NCBI GenBank assembly: GCA_949318235.1
Contig: OX439131.1
Coordinates: 10,064,231-10,128,230, forward strand
DNA from: Ecdyonurus torrentis
Lineage: Eukaryota > Arthropoda > Insecta > Ephemeroptera > Heptageniidae
Length of the DNA: 64,000 nt
Reading direction: 5' to 3'
Position 1 is the stretch's first letter; each line of letters begins with the position of its first letter. This document shows positions 19,968 through 34,478 of this stretch, one piece after another. The notes under the pieces are model-generated. The model saw only the letters and a list, made by a program, of their open reading frames with translations. It was not told the origin of the DNA and ran no database searches. The translations under genes were made by a program, and so were the position numbers.

Positions 19968-20830
19968 TGTAACTAAATATACACCTACATCATATAATTG
20001 TAATTAAATAAACCTACTTGAAATTATTCACTTTATTAAGTACGTGAATTGAAATTCTCTTTGATATTTATTTAATTAGACATTTATTAACTTTAATATA
20101 ATACAAGGAAACTGAAATATCATTTAAAGTGCATTAAGTATAACTGAAATATAAGTACAGTAATTATTATTTAATAGTGTATTATTTAGGTGTTTTATTT
20201 CAATATTCTATTCAGAGTTATGATATGAATGTGACTTATTATAAGACTGTTGAAGTAATTATAATAAAATTATTTCTCTTAAATTATAAACTTTGTCATA
20301 ACGTATAGTTTGATGTTTGTACGAGTATAAACATCAAATAAGTAACATAAAATATTACACGATCTTTATGTTGCTAAAAAAATAACTCTCAAGAGTTTAA
20401 CTGTAATTTTGTATTGAATGACGAGCTTTGATTTTCTTTTTTGGTATTACATTGAAAAATTAATGTTATATTATTTGTAGTGGAACAAAAATATATAGAG
20501 TTAAACTCTTTTTGTAAGAAAATTTAAAAAATATATACTTTACTGAACTTATAAGTAGCAAAGTATTTGTCAAATGTAAATTTATCTCTTTTTTGTTATT
20601 CGATACAAAAATCCTTAACGTAAAGCTGTAATTTGAGCTAGTCTTTATCACTTATCAAAATTTTATTTTAGAATGTAGACACTTGTAAGGCTTTTTAAAG
20701 ACTTAAAAATATTTTAAATACTTTCATACGTAATTTGAATTAATTGGAAAATGTATCTATAATAAAAAAATTTAAGTGACAAATAAGCAGTATTACAAAC
20801 CACAATGCCATCTATCAATTTATCTAAGGA

Positions 20831-20874
<44 letters not shown>

Positions 20875-21571
20875 GTCTAGAAACAGTCTCTTCTTTTTGC
20901 AACGCCTCTTTAAGTTTGAAGAAAAATACTGGAAAGTTTGGGCACACCTATGTTTGCCTCCTTTCTCCCAGATCAACAAAACCTTCTGCTGCCAAAACTT
21001 TTAACTACTCTTAACTAAATAATAAGAGTTGGAAGTCATAATTTCCCCATTTCTTTATATACTGAAGAGAAAAACTTTTATATAACATAAAAAAGTAAAT
21101 ATAATATTAAAGAAATCTTTATTCTAAAAGAGTTTTTTTTTATTATTATTATTATTTGTACTTTATATTATTTAACAACTAAATTTTTGATTAATTAAAT
21201 TAATTAGTATATTAAAATAGTTTTATAAAAGTTATACAACGTACTTATATTTAGCTTTTATAATTTATAATATAAATTTAAATATAACTTTAATTTATTT
21301 GTCGTGCAAAATTTTTATTCGTAATTTCGTATGGTAGTAAAAATGTTATATTTATATTAGAAATATCCTGCGTATGAGTAACGCGCAAGAGGATAATAAA
21401 TATTAATTAACAGTTTGCAAGCGAGATCGAGGGTAGCAAAAAATATATATATTAAATATATTGCATTAATTTAATGTTTTAGCTTCCTAGAAATAATTTT
21501 AGTAGAACAAACTAAAAGTATGTAGTTGCTTGGTTGAGAATAAGGGGAAGTCAATTTAGAGATGCGTCTAC

Positions 21572-21574
<3 letters not shown>
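19965..21574. other. AT-rich noncoding stretch
   Basis: It includes a short (CT)n at 20834-20869. No host coding signal is visible. The frame at 20805-21014 is partly repeat translation. Confidence 0.65.

Positions 21575-21652
<78 letters not shown>
21575..21652. repeat. (CT)n microsatellite
   Basis: About 39 CT units, followed by an interrupted pyrimidine-rich edge. Confidence 0.96.
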
Positions 21653-21654
<2 letters not shown>

Positions 21655-22437
21655 TCTTTCCCTCTGTCTCTCTTCCCCCTGTAGTTTCTTAATTGTCAAC
21701 AGTACAAATAGTTATCTCATTGATGAAAAGTATGTGCTGTAGTAAATTTAATTTAATAAGTGGGTAAAAAAATTTAACAGCAACTTCAGAAAAAAAAAAA
21801 AAAAAAAAAAAAGACGAACCTATAATTTTTTTGACAAAAAGTATTTACTATCATAAATTCAAAAAAGAATAAATAACGCTTAATTTATACATAATAAATA
21901 TAAATTGTTAAATAAATAACTCAATCTTACAACAGTTTTAACGGCTATCGATTTGAAGGAGAAACCTTCAATTTCTTATTGATGAAATGAAAAATGGTAC
22001 ATGAAATTTCTCTATTTTTAGTAATATGACTTTTATTCCAAGTTAATTATATACCTTATATTTCAAATTACTGGTTTTCATAGTTCATCAAATATTATTT
22101 TTCTATCATAGTACTTTTATTGAAATTTGAATAATATGTCATAAATTTAATTTAACTACAATTGTAGACTTGTTTATCATAATAATCAGAAATTGTGCAA
22201 CCTTACTCATTTTTATTTATTAATTTGAAATTCACGGGCCTTCTTCGTAAATAACAATTTAAAACAGTGAAGTTTCATAATAGTAAGCAATTCCATTACG
22301 TTAATTAAATTAAAAATTTAATTTAAGTTCTTGCTTCAATTATTATAAAACGAATAGCTTTAGGCTTATTCACTCAAATAATATGATATAATATTAAACA
22401 TATTTTATTATAAAATTACTTTTTATGTGTGTGTGAG

Positions 22438-22444
<7 letters not shown>
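21653..22444. other. AT-rich noncoding stretch
   Basis: A poly-A run near 21790-21812 and unique AT-rich sequence. No gene. Confidence 0.65.

Positions 22445-22509
<65 letters not shown>
22445..22509. repeat. (TA)n tract abutting the Penelope-like palindrome
   Basis: About 32 TA units that directly touch the outer (3') end of the left retroelement copy, preceded by TGTGTGTGTGAG. Confidence 0.95.
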
Positions 22510-22512
<3 letters not shown>

Positions 22513-22682
22513 AAAAATTTCATTTTTGTCTTACCTTCTGTAAAACAACTGGGCTTTCACTCGCTGCTTAATTTGATGATAAAAATAACACACAACACCA
22601 AAACTTGTCACTATATAAATTAATAAAATACTCAATTCACAGTTTTTAAAAATCTATATACATAGCTATGTTATATTCACAC

Positions 22683-22752
22683 ACAATTGTAACGTTTTCG
22701 AGGGCGTATATAAAACTATATACTTGTCTGCCTCTCTTCATCAGCTTACTGA
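22683..22752 (-). ncRNA. hammerhead-ribozyme-like motif, left copy
   Basis: This is the mirror image of the motif described for 25501-25570: CTGATGA at 22738-22744 and GAAA at 22696-22699 when read on the minus strand. It lies immediately downstream of the element's stop codon. Confidence 0.42.
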
Positions 22753-24131
22753 CTCTTGCTCACGAGGCGAGCCGACCTCCGCAATGGGGGGTGTGGCTCG
22801 TTCTCGTCAGGTGGTTTATTATTATTTACATTTTCACCTGTACGGTCACGTGGTACACTTTTCTTAAAAGAATCTATGAGTGGAATCCAAATAGGTGGTA
22901 ATTCAAAACTGGGCTGACTGATTGTTTCATTTTTTCTTCTTGCCATTTCTATTGATTCTAATATTTTTCTTTTTTTATAGTGACTCTCTCTTCCTATTAC
23001 TTTTGTTTTTTCCCATAGAATTTGATGATTACTTTCCAGCGCATGATCTACTAGTTTTGAATATCCTGTATCTCTTTTTTCTATTTTTTGCCTGTGTTCA
23101 TTCACCCTGATCTCTAATGGTCGACCTGTTTCTCCGATATATTCTTTCTCACAAACACAGGGAATAGAATATACTACATCTTTATTCATATTTTTCTTCA
23201 TGTCTGGTTTTGTACGTGCTAAACTTGATTTTAATGTTTCTTTTGAAGAACAAACAATACGAAGATTGACTCCTTTACCTATACGTTGTATTTTTTCACT
23301 CAAACCTTGTATATAGGGGATGCAGATAGTTGCGTCTGGTTTCTTTTCTTCTGTTTTGTTTTTTTCTGTGCGGTTTTTATTTTTTATTTTAGCAACAACA
23401 TGTAATGGATAGTCATTTTCTCTTAAAATCTCTTCTATTTTATTAATTTCTTCATTTCTTACGTTGTTATCATTGCAGTGCGTTTTTGCCCTATGTAACA
23501 ATGTAGCTGCTATACCTGTTTTTGTTGAGTGTGGATGATTTGAGTTAAAATTCAGATATCTTCCACTGTCTGTCACTTTTCTATAGACTGAAGTTGTAAT
23601 TTTGTTTTCTTTAGATCTTTTTACACGTACATCTAGGAACGGCAATTCACCTTCTTTTTCATACTCAATCGTGAATTTTATTGTCTCTGCCTGATTATTC
23701 ATATGTTCTAAGAACGATTCAACTGGGGACTCATTTTGTGGCCATACTATGAAAGTATCGTCCACGTATCTTTTATATACCACTGGCTTTGGTGTATAAC
23801 ATTTTATCGCGTTATTTTCCAGTTTTTCAAGGTATATATCACTGAGAGCTGGTGATAATGGACAACCCATAGCTAAACCATTCTTCTGTTTATAAAAAGA
23901 TCTATTGAATTCAAAGTATGTGTTTTTAATACATAACGATATTAAATTCATAATAGTTGCAACACTATGTTGTGTTCTATTTTTTAATGTTTTGTCAACT
24001 TCAAGTTTTTCTCTGGTAGCTAACAAGGCTTCATCTACTGGTACATTAGTAAATAGGCTTGTTACATCAAAACTAACCATAATATGCTTTTCTTCAATAT
24101 TTCTTCCTTGAATTTCTTTAACAAAACAACT
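22746..24131 (-). CDS. Penelope-like reverse transcriptase/GIY-YIG endonuclease, 5'-truncated (left copy)
   Basis: The element's polyprotein copies its own RNA at a nick made by the fused endonuclease. About 461 codons are open. Canonical Penelope-like proteins are longer, and here the N-terminal part with the first RT motifs is missing. Visible in order: RT motif A FDVTSLFTNVP, motif B GLAMGCPLSP, catalytic YVDD box, a charged linker, and a C-terminal GIY-YIG-type nuclease with YSIPC, YIGETGR, an invariant-type R in RPLEIRVNEH and a later E in KILESIE. The first ATG is at 24080. The frame continues upstream without a stop as SSCFVKEIQ, a stretch typical of this family just before motif A, and reaches the palindrome junction. 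This copy therefore keeps five more element codons than its partner. The true start has been lost, and translation from 24080 is uncertain. Confidence 0.9.
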   Translation of the reverse strand, partial: SCFVKEIQGRNIEEKHIMVSFDVTSLFTNVPVDEALLATREKLEVDKTLKNRTQHSVATIMNLISLCIKNTYFEFNRSFYKQKNGLAMGCPLSPALSDIYLEKLENNAIKCYTPKPVVYKRYVDDTFIVWPQNESPVESFLEHMNNQAETIKFTIEYEKEGELPFLDVRVKRSKENKITTSVYRKVTDSGRYLNFNSNHPHSTKTGIAATLLHRAKTHCNDNNVRNEEINKIEEILRENDYPLHVVAKIKNKNRTEKNKTEEKKPDATICIPYIQGLSEKIQRIGKGVNLRIVCSSKETLKSSLARTKPDMKKNMNKDVVYSIPCVCEKEYIGETGRPLEIRVNEHRQKIEKRDTGYSKLVDHALESNHQILWEKTKVIGRESHYKKRKILESIEMARRKNETISQPSFELPPIWIPLIDSFKKSVPRDRTGENVNNNKPPDENEPHPPLRRSARLVSKSQ

Positions 24132-24133
24132 TG
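24120..24133. other. 14-bp asymmetric centre of the palindrome
   Basis: This is the only part of the 3.2-kb structure that is not mirrored. Read on the minus strand it continues the left copy's frame (SSCFV). The right copy begins abruptly at 24134. It is therefore the breakpoint, with left-element sequence joined directly to a more truncated inverted copy. Confidence 0.85.
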
Positions 24134-25507
24134 AAAGAAATTCAAGGAAGAAATATTGAAGAAAAGCATATTATGGTTAGTTTTGATGTAACAAGCCTAT
24201 TTACTAATGTACCAGTAGATGAAGCCTTGTTAGCTACCAGAGAAAAACTTGAAGTTGACAAAACATTAAAAAATAGAACACAACATAGTGTTGCAACTAT
24301 TATGAATTTAATATCGTTATGTATTAAAAACACATACTTTGAATTCAATAGATCTTTTTATAAACAGAAGAATGGTTTAGCTATGGGTTGTCCATTATCA
24401 CCAGCTCTCAGTGATATATACCTTGAAAAACTGGAAAATAACGCGATAAAATGTTATACACCAAAGCCAGTGGTATATAAAAGATACGTGGACGATACTT
24501 TCATAGTATGGCCACAAAATGAGTCCCCAGTTGAATCGTTCTTAGAACATATGAATAATCAGGCAGAGACAATAAAATTCACGATTGAGTATGAAAAAGA
24601 AGGTGAATTGCCGTTCCTAGATGTACGTGTAAAAAGATCTAAAGAAAACAAAATTACAACTTCAGTCTATAGAAAAGTGACAGACAGTGGAAGATATCTG
24701 AATTTTAACTCAAATCATCCACACTCAACAAAAACAGGTATAGCAGCTACATTGTTACATAGGGCAAAAACGCACTGCAATGATAACAACGTAAGAAATG
24801 AAGAAATTAATAAAATAGAAGAGATTTTAAGAGAAAATGACTATCCATTACATGTTGTTGCTAAAATAAAAAATAAAAACCGCACAGAAAAAAACAAAAC
24901 AGAAGAAAAGAAACCAGACGCAACTATCTGCATCCCCTATATACAAGGTTTGAGTGAAAAAATACAACGTATAGGTAAAGGAGTCAATCTTCGTATTGTT
25001 TGTTCTTCAAAAGAAACATTAAAATCAAGTTTAGCACGTACAAAACCAGACATGAAGAAAAATATGAATAAAGATGTAGTATATTCTATTCCCTGTGTTT
25101 GTGAGAAAGAATATATCGGAGAAACAGGTCGACCATTAGAGATCAGGGTGAATGAACACAGGCAAAAAATAGAAAAAAGAGATACAGGATATTCAAAACT
25201 AGTAGATCATGCGCTGGAAAGTAATCATCAAATTCTATGGGAAAAAACAAAAGTAATAGGAAGAGAGAGTCACTATAAAAAAAGAAAAATATTAGAATCA
25301 ATAGAAATGGCAAGAAGAAAAAATGAAACAATCAGTCAGCCCAGTTTTGAATTACCACCTATTTGGATTCCACTCATAGATTCTTTTAAGAAAAGTGTAC
25401 CACGTGACCGTACAGGTGAAAATGTAAATAATAATAAACCACCTGACGAGAACGAGCCACACCCCCCATTGCGGAGGTCGGCTCGCCTCGTGAGCAAGAG
25501 TCAGTAA
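24131..25507 (+). CDS. Penelope-like reverse transcriptase/GIY-YIG endonuclease, 5'-truncated (right copy)
   Basis: The translated sequence is the same as the left copy's from residue 2 onward. Numbering from the TTG at 24131, motif A is around residues 18-28 (catalytic Asp19), motif B 82-91, and YVDD 119-122 with the metal-binding aspartates. A lysine-rich linker spans about 230-260, and the GIY-YIG nuclease about 318-398 (YSIPC at 318, YIGETGR at 328). The tail is basic and ends SARLVSKSQ. There are no stops or frameshifts. The TTG is merely the first codon after the junction and an unlikely nuclear start; the first ATG is at 24173, immediately before motif A. Without the N-terminal RT segment the protein is probably not competent alone, but the catalytic motifs are intact. 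Confidence 0.9.
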   Translation: MKEIQGRNIEEKHIMVSFDVTSLFTNVPVDEALLATREKLEVDKTLKNRTQHSVATIMNLISLCIKNTYFEFNRSFYKQKNGLAMGCPLSPALSDIYLEKLENNAIKCYTPKPVVYKRYVDDTFIVWPQNESPVESFLEHMNNQAETIKFTIEYEKEGELPFLDVRVKRSKENKITTSVYRKVTDSGRYLNFNSNHPHSTKTGIAATLLHRAKTHCNDNNVRNEEINKIEEILRENDYPLHVVAKIKNKNRTEKNKTEEKKPDATICIPYIQGLSEKIQRIGKGVNLRIVCSSKETLKSSLARTKPDMKKNMNKDVVYSIPCVCEKEYIGETGRPLEIRVNEHRQKIEKRDTGYSKLVDHALESNHQILWEKTKVIGRESHYKKRKILESIEMARRKNETISQPSFELPPIWIPLIDSFKKSVPRDRTGENVNNNKPPDENEPHPPLRRSARLVSKSQ

Positions 25508-25570
25508 GCTGATGAAGAGAGGCAGACAAGTATATAGTTTTATATACGCCCTCGAAAACGTTACAATTGT
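25501..25570 (+). ncRNA. hammerhead-ribozyme-like motif, right copy
   Basis: The core boxes CTGATGA (25509-25515) and GAAA (25554-25557) flank an extended stem II. In it GAG pairs with CTC, GGC with GCC and GTATATA (25530-25536) with TATATAC (25541-25547), with single A bulges at 25516 and 25520 and an unpaired AGACAA. AAC/GTT then forms a tiny stem III and TTA a possible cleavage site after 25563. Stem I is weak: G-C, an internal loop, then CAGT with ATTG including one wobble. Hammerheads are established parts of Penelope-like elements, which raises the prior. The unpaired A after CTGATGA and the poor stem I lower it. Confidence 0.45.
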
Positions 25571-25776
25571 GTGTGAATATAACATAGCTATGTATATAGA
25601 TTTTTAAAAACTGTGAATTGAGTATTTTATTAATTTATATAGTGACAAGTTTTGGTGTTGTGTGTTATTTTTATCATCAAATTAAGCAGCGAGTGAAAGC
25701 CCAGTTGTTTTACAGAAGGTAAGACAAAAATGAAATTTTTATCATCATGTCACCTCGCTCGATATTCAAATTTTCA

Positions 25777-25778
<2 letters not shown>

Positions 25779-25830
<52 letters not shown>
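25779..25830. repeat. (TA)n tract near the right end of the palindrome
   Basis: About 25 TA units, followed by ACACACACTCAC. A stretch of about 33 unique bases separates it from the right arm, unlike the direct contact on the left. Confidence 0.95.
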
Positions 25831-25837
<7 letters not shown>

Positions 25838-26682
25838 TCACATGAATGAAAGATATAAAGATATTCAAACATAATATAATACTTTATATCTAATTAATTA
25901 TTCAATTAAATTTACTAAACAAATAACATTAAACTCATAATATAATATACTTAATTATAAAATATATATATTTTATTGAAAACAATATATTTTAATATGG
26001 GTTATAATTATATTAAGTTAGATTAAAATGGAGGTGATGACATTGCTATGCGTTAGTTTTGTTACTTCCAAAAGTTTCCTTCCGTTTCTCTGTTTTGTTG
26101 ACTCCCCAAGGAGATCTGAGGGAGATATTATCCACGAACAACACGAAACTAAGGAAATGTTAAACAAAGCTTCAGAACAATAAGAAGAAATGACTTTTGA
26201 TAAACTAACAATTTTAAAAAAGGAATAGATAATTTATTTTTTTTTAAAAACAAAAAGATGTAATAATTAAAACGTATTAAAAGGAAAAGGGATATATAAA
26301 AATTCTATGAAATTTTGTGGTTCAGAGAAATAAATATTATCTTCCGGTTAAAGGATGTTACAACTTTTTAGATTTTTTTTTCTATATATATAAACAGATA
26401 TTAATGTGGGAAATTCGTTTTATATGCCCACTTCTTATTTACTACAAATAGTAAAGTAAAAAGTCTATTTAATTTAGTTAAACTATCATTTGAGGTTTTT
26501 AATTCAATTTTTTTTAAATGTGTAAATTAAAAATGTTAACAAATCTTATCATATTCGTAATATAATGTATTTAGTATTTGATTCTGAATTTCTACAGCCA
26601 GGATACTGTGTATAGAAAACAAATTATTTATTATTTAAAAATGAAAATTTGGAAACACTTTATATACAAAAATTAGAGCGAG

Positions 26683-26683
<1 letters not shown>
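25831..26683. other. AT-rich noncoding stretch
   Basis: Unique AT-rich sequence. Nothing is recognised. Confidence 0.65.

Positions 26684-26778
<95 letters not shown>
26684..26778. repeat. (TA)n microsatellite
   Basis: About 47 TA units. Confidence 0.97.
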
Positions 26779-26780
<2 letters not shown>

Positions 26781-27557
26781 CGGAATTAACTTTTTTTCTA
26801 AATATATAAACGTCTTAAAAATTGTAAATCTTGTGTTTCTAGTAACGAGAAAGAGAGAATATCAATTGATTTCATAAACAAGGTGAACGTATTTTAAGAT
26901 CGTAAAGATTTGAGATTGAGCAAAGCAAGGGAGTGGCAAGGGTCATCTAATTGTGATATGTTGGCAAACCCTTGCGTCCACTTGAACCATCCCCATGCAA
27001 GCCTCCCTAGTGACTATACAGATATTTCATCACAACTGAAAATTAAATAACATGAATAATCAAAATTATGACGGTATATAAAACAATAAAAATAATTTTC
27101 ATACATATTAAAATATATAAATTCATACATTATTATTATCTTATGAGTTTTTGATATGTGTTATAGCAATCAACTTTTATACAAAACTTTAAAGTCTGAA
27201 AGTTAAATATTGAGGGAGAAAAGTAGAATGGGGAGAAAGGCTTTTTTAGACTCAAGCTAAAGTTATCGTTTTTAGCTCTGAATTTGTTAAATTTTGTAAA
27301 AAAAAAAAAAAAAAAAAAAAAATTGTTGGGTACTATAAAATATTAAAGGCATACATTATAGATATTTGTATTATACAGTATAAAACTTTTAAACTAATAT
27401 TGATATTTTAAGTATTGTTAAAAATAATTGAAACTAGTAAAATTTATTATTAAAAAATACATGACATGCGCATTAAATAATTACAATTCAATTTATAATT
27501 TTTAGAATGCATTTTAGACGTTGCATTACAAGCATTAGCATAACTATTATATTTTGG

Positions 27558-27560
<3 letters not shown>
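26779..27560. other. AT-rich noncoding stretch
   Basis: A poly-A run lies near 27299-27322. A less AT-rich patch at 26925-27010 contains GCAAGGG and CCCTTGC in inverted order but no gene. Confidence 0.6.

Positions 27561-27607
<47 letters not shown>
27561..27607. repeat. (CT)n microsatellite
   Basis: About 23 CT units. Confidence 0.96.
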
Positions 27608-27612
<5 letters not shown>

Positions 27613-27936
27613 CCCTCAGTACAACAATTTACTCCAATATTACTTTTTTATAGCCTTGCGATAGAAATAACTCCTAAACTGACAATATTTTGTATTCCGT
27701 GTCCAAGTGATATAAATTTTTTAAAAACATGATTAAATTAACACAGAATTTCTTTTGAATAATATTGATTTATTTAAAAGTAAAATTTATCATATCATAT
27801 AAAAAGAGAAAAGAAATAAAAGGAAAAGAAATGTTACACTTGCAGTGGCTATCTATAAAAATAGATAAAAATTAAGTAATAAAATAAATTTTGCCTTTAA
27901 ATTTTTTTAAACTTATTTATTCAATAATATAATACC

Positions 27937-27937
<1 letters not shown>

Positions 27938-28012
<75 letters not shown>
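27938..28012. repeat. (TA)n microsatellite
   Basis: About 37 TA units. Confidence 0.97.
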
Positions 28013-29930
<1,918 letters not shown>

Positions 29931-30848
29931 GTGTATATGTATGGGGTTGACAGCGTGGCACTGCGTGAGTAAGGGAGACTATAGGGTATTCATAAGTCCC
30001 TATATACCCCCACCCCCACTTCTCCTTTAGACCAAACCAAATGAACGCTATAGAATTTACCATAAAATTACTCAGACATTATTAATGCTTTTGTTCTTTT
30101 TAATTACAAACTTATTATGTTTTATTTTATATGTTGTATACGTGAAAATATTAAACTTCATTAAATAGTAACTTTAACTAAAAATGAATCACAGTAACGA
30201 AATTTAATATTTAATCATCGTTTATCCATCCTCTTTTTTTTTAATTTATTTTTCGTATTGATACAAATTTTCAGTGCTTTATTAGTACATTTTTACTATT
30301 ATTTTTTTCTCTCTTTATTGATTAATATGTAGAGTACACAAAGGTATTAATTGTATAGTAAAAATTGATATCATTGTTATTGGTAAAAAAAACAAAACAA
30401 CAACAACTATACATTCTATTTTCATTTTGTGTTATATAATAAAATTTGAACGCAAAATTAAACAACATGAATTTCTATTACTATATTAAGTACTTTATAT
30501 AGAATACAACACGTAAATATTATTAATATCGAAAGTACAATTCAGTAATTGCTATAAACTGTGATTTTTTTTATACTGAAATACTCATTTATGAAATGTC
30601 ATTTATAAGCATTGGTTTTCTGCTGCGCGTGAGTATTTAGAAACGTATTGCTTTTATATGACTTATGATTATATCTGCATACAAATATTTACTTGTGTGA
30701 ACTGATTTTATTAATTTATTATTTATTTCCCATACTGCATATATTTTATATATAATCGATCTTTTCACGTCAAGATGAAGCTTCTAGACTTTACAAATTT
30801 CCAATGAATGAACGATCTACACTTTACAAAGTCACGGCTACCTGGAGC

Positions 30849-30849
<1 letters not shown>
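29931..30849. other. AT-rich noncoding stretch
   Basis: Unique AT-rich sequence without coding signal. Confidence 0.65.

Positions 30850-30929
<80 letters not shown>
30850..30929. repeat. (TA)n microsatellite
   Basis: About 39 TA units. Confidence 0.97.
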
Positions 30930-30932
<3 letters not shown>

Positions 30933-31402
30933 ATATATATATAAAAAATATTTATTTTTTACCGCATATTTAGATAATTCTGTTTTCACTAAAATTATAT
31001 TTATTTTTGTTGTATAAAAAAAAATTCAAGATTTCAAATTTTAATCTACTCAAGATTATTTCCTCTATGTAAGCAAATGACAAAGCGATTTTAGTGTAGT
31101 TGATAATGTACATAAACTTTCCTTAATTTCATCAAGCAAAATAACCTTACAAAGCAAATAACAAGGATGTAAAATTTTGTGAAGACATTTCTTATACAAT
31201 TTTAATCCAAAATGTAAAACAAAATTCTTGAGGTTTATAAGATAAAAATTTTGTTTTTAAAATGTTAATAATAATAATAATAATGTTTTGCGAGTGTTTA
31301 TATAGAGATATCAAATATTAAATATAAAAAAAACTTTTTCTTTTGTCTTATAATAAGTAGATGAATTTAATAATAATGTTGTCTGTTTTGTAAGTCAAGT
31401 AT
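30930..31402. other. AT-rich noncoding stretch
   Basis: It includes a short (AAT)n run near 31266-31282. No gene. Confidence 0.65.
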
Positions 31403-33705
<2,303 letters not shown>

Positions 33706-33777
<72 letters not shown>

Positions 33778-33784
33778 CTCTCTC
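33706..33784. repeat. (CT)n microsatellite
   Basis: About 37 CT units with one GTGT interruption near the right end. Confidence 0.96.
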
Positions 33785-34426
33785 GTTCACTCATGACAAT
33801 ATAATATATACGCAAATCAATATCACGATCACACGGTTACATTTGGATTGCAGTGTTTTAATGCACATGACTTGTCATTCATACAAACAAAGCAGTAACT
33901 ACAGAAAATGATGATAATAATAATACACACTGAGCAATTTCATTAAACCCTCTATATTATCTTACATCAAGATATTATTATTGCTTTACTCATAAAGAAT
34001 TAGCTTTAAGAAATTATTTAATTTTATAGTAAAACTTTATGCAAAAATAATTTTTCAGTTGTTTTTTGTCTAATTTAAAATATAATTGATTAATTAAGTA
34101 TATATGTATGAAATTTTGATGTAGGAGTTTTGTACTGAAAGCTGACTGATTCTATTTAATTACTGAATCTATGCACGGCTGGTGAGCTTCATATATTTTG
34201 ATGGATTTATATATTATGGTAGTGATTTTGGAGTTATACTGTTACCAGGATAAATTTGTATTATAAATTTATTTTAAAAGTATAGTAATAGCAGAAATTG
34301 TGCATTATTTAGCCGGTTGATTATGTTTCCTAATTAAATCTAAAATTACTGTTTAGTTAAAATATTATTTTTAATAACCTTTTTTTTTAATTGTTGCTGT
34401 AGTATTTTGGCCAAAACTAGTGGGGG
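33785..34426. other. AT-rich noncoding stretch
   Basis: Nothing recognised. Confidence 0.65.
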
Positions 34427-34458
<32 letters not shown>

Positions 34459-34478
34459 AAGAAAGAGAGAGAGAGAGC
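34427..34478. repeat. imperfect (GA)n purine tract
   Basis: GA units interrupted by AAA steps, giving a purine-only tract preceded by GGGGGG. Confidence 0.9.

Larger units (their letters stand above)
22508..25745. mobile_element. head-to-head inverted pair of truncated Penelope-like elements
   Basis: Two 1,612-bp arms (22508-24119 and 24134-25745) are reverse complements of each other around a 14-bp spacer. Each coordinate in one arm plus its partner sums to 48253, without an indel, wherever checked. Each arm is one copy of a GIY-YIG Penelope-like retroelement, 5'-truncated inside the reverse-transcriptase domain, with about 238 bp of 3' sequence after the stop. The truncated 5' ends face each other and the 3' ends face outward into (TA)n microsatellites. 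Head-to-head and tandem partial copies are known for Penelope-like elements. The intact frames and the perfect match of the encoded proteins imply a recent event, or copying of one arm from the other. Confidence 0.93.

Noticed and set aside
22668..23110. Open frames antisense to the Penelope-like copies, repeated identically in both arms
   Set aside because: They are shadows of the RT/endonuclease frames on the opposite strand and appear twice only because the arms are mirror copies.
22508..25745. The whole palindrome as a pure assembly or sequencing foldback artefact
   Set aside because: A read-through artefact would normally continue into the flank, whereas both arms stop at 22508/25745 and the flanks differ. 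It is kept as real but should be confirmed with spanning reads.
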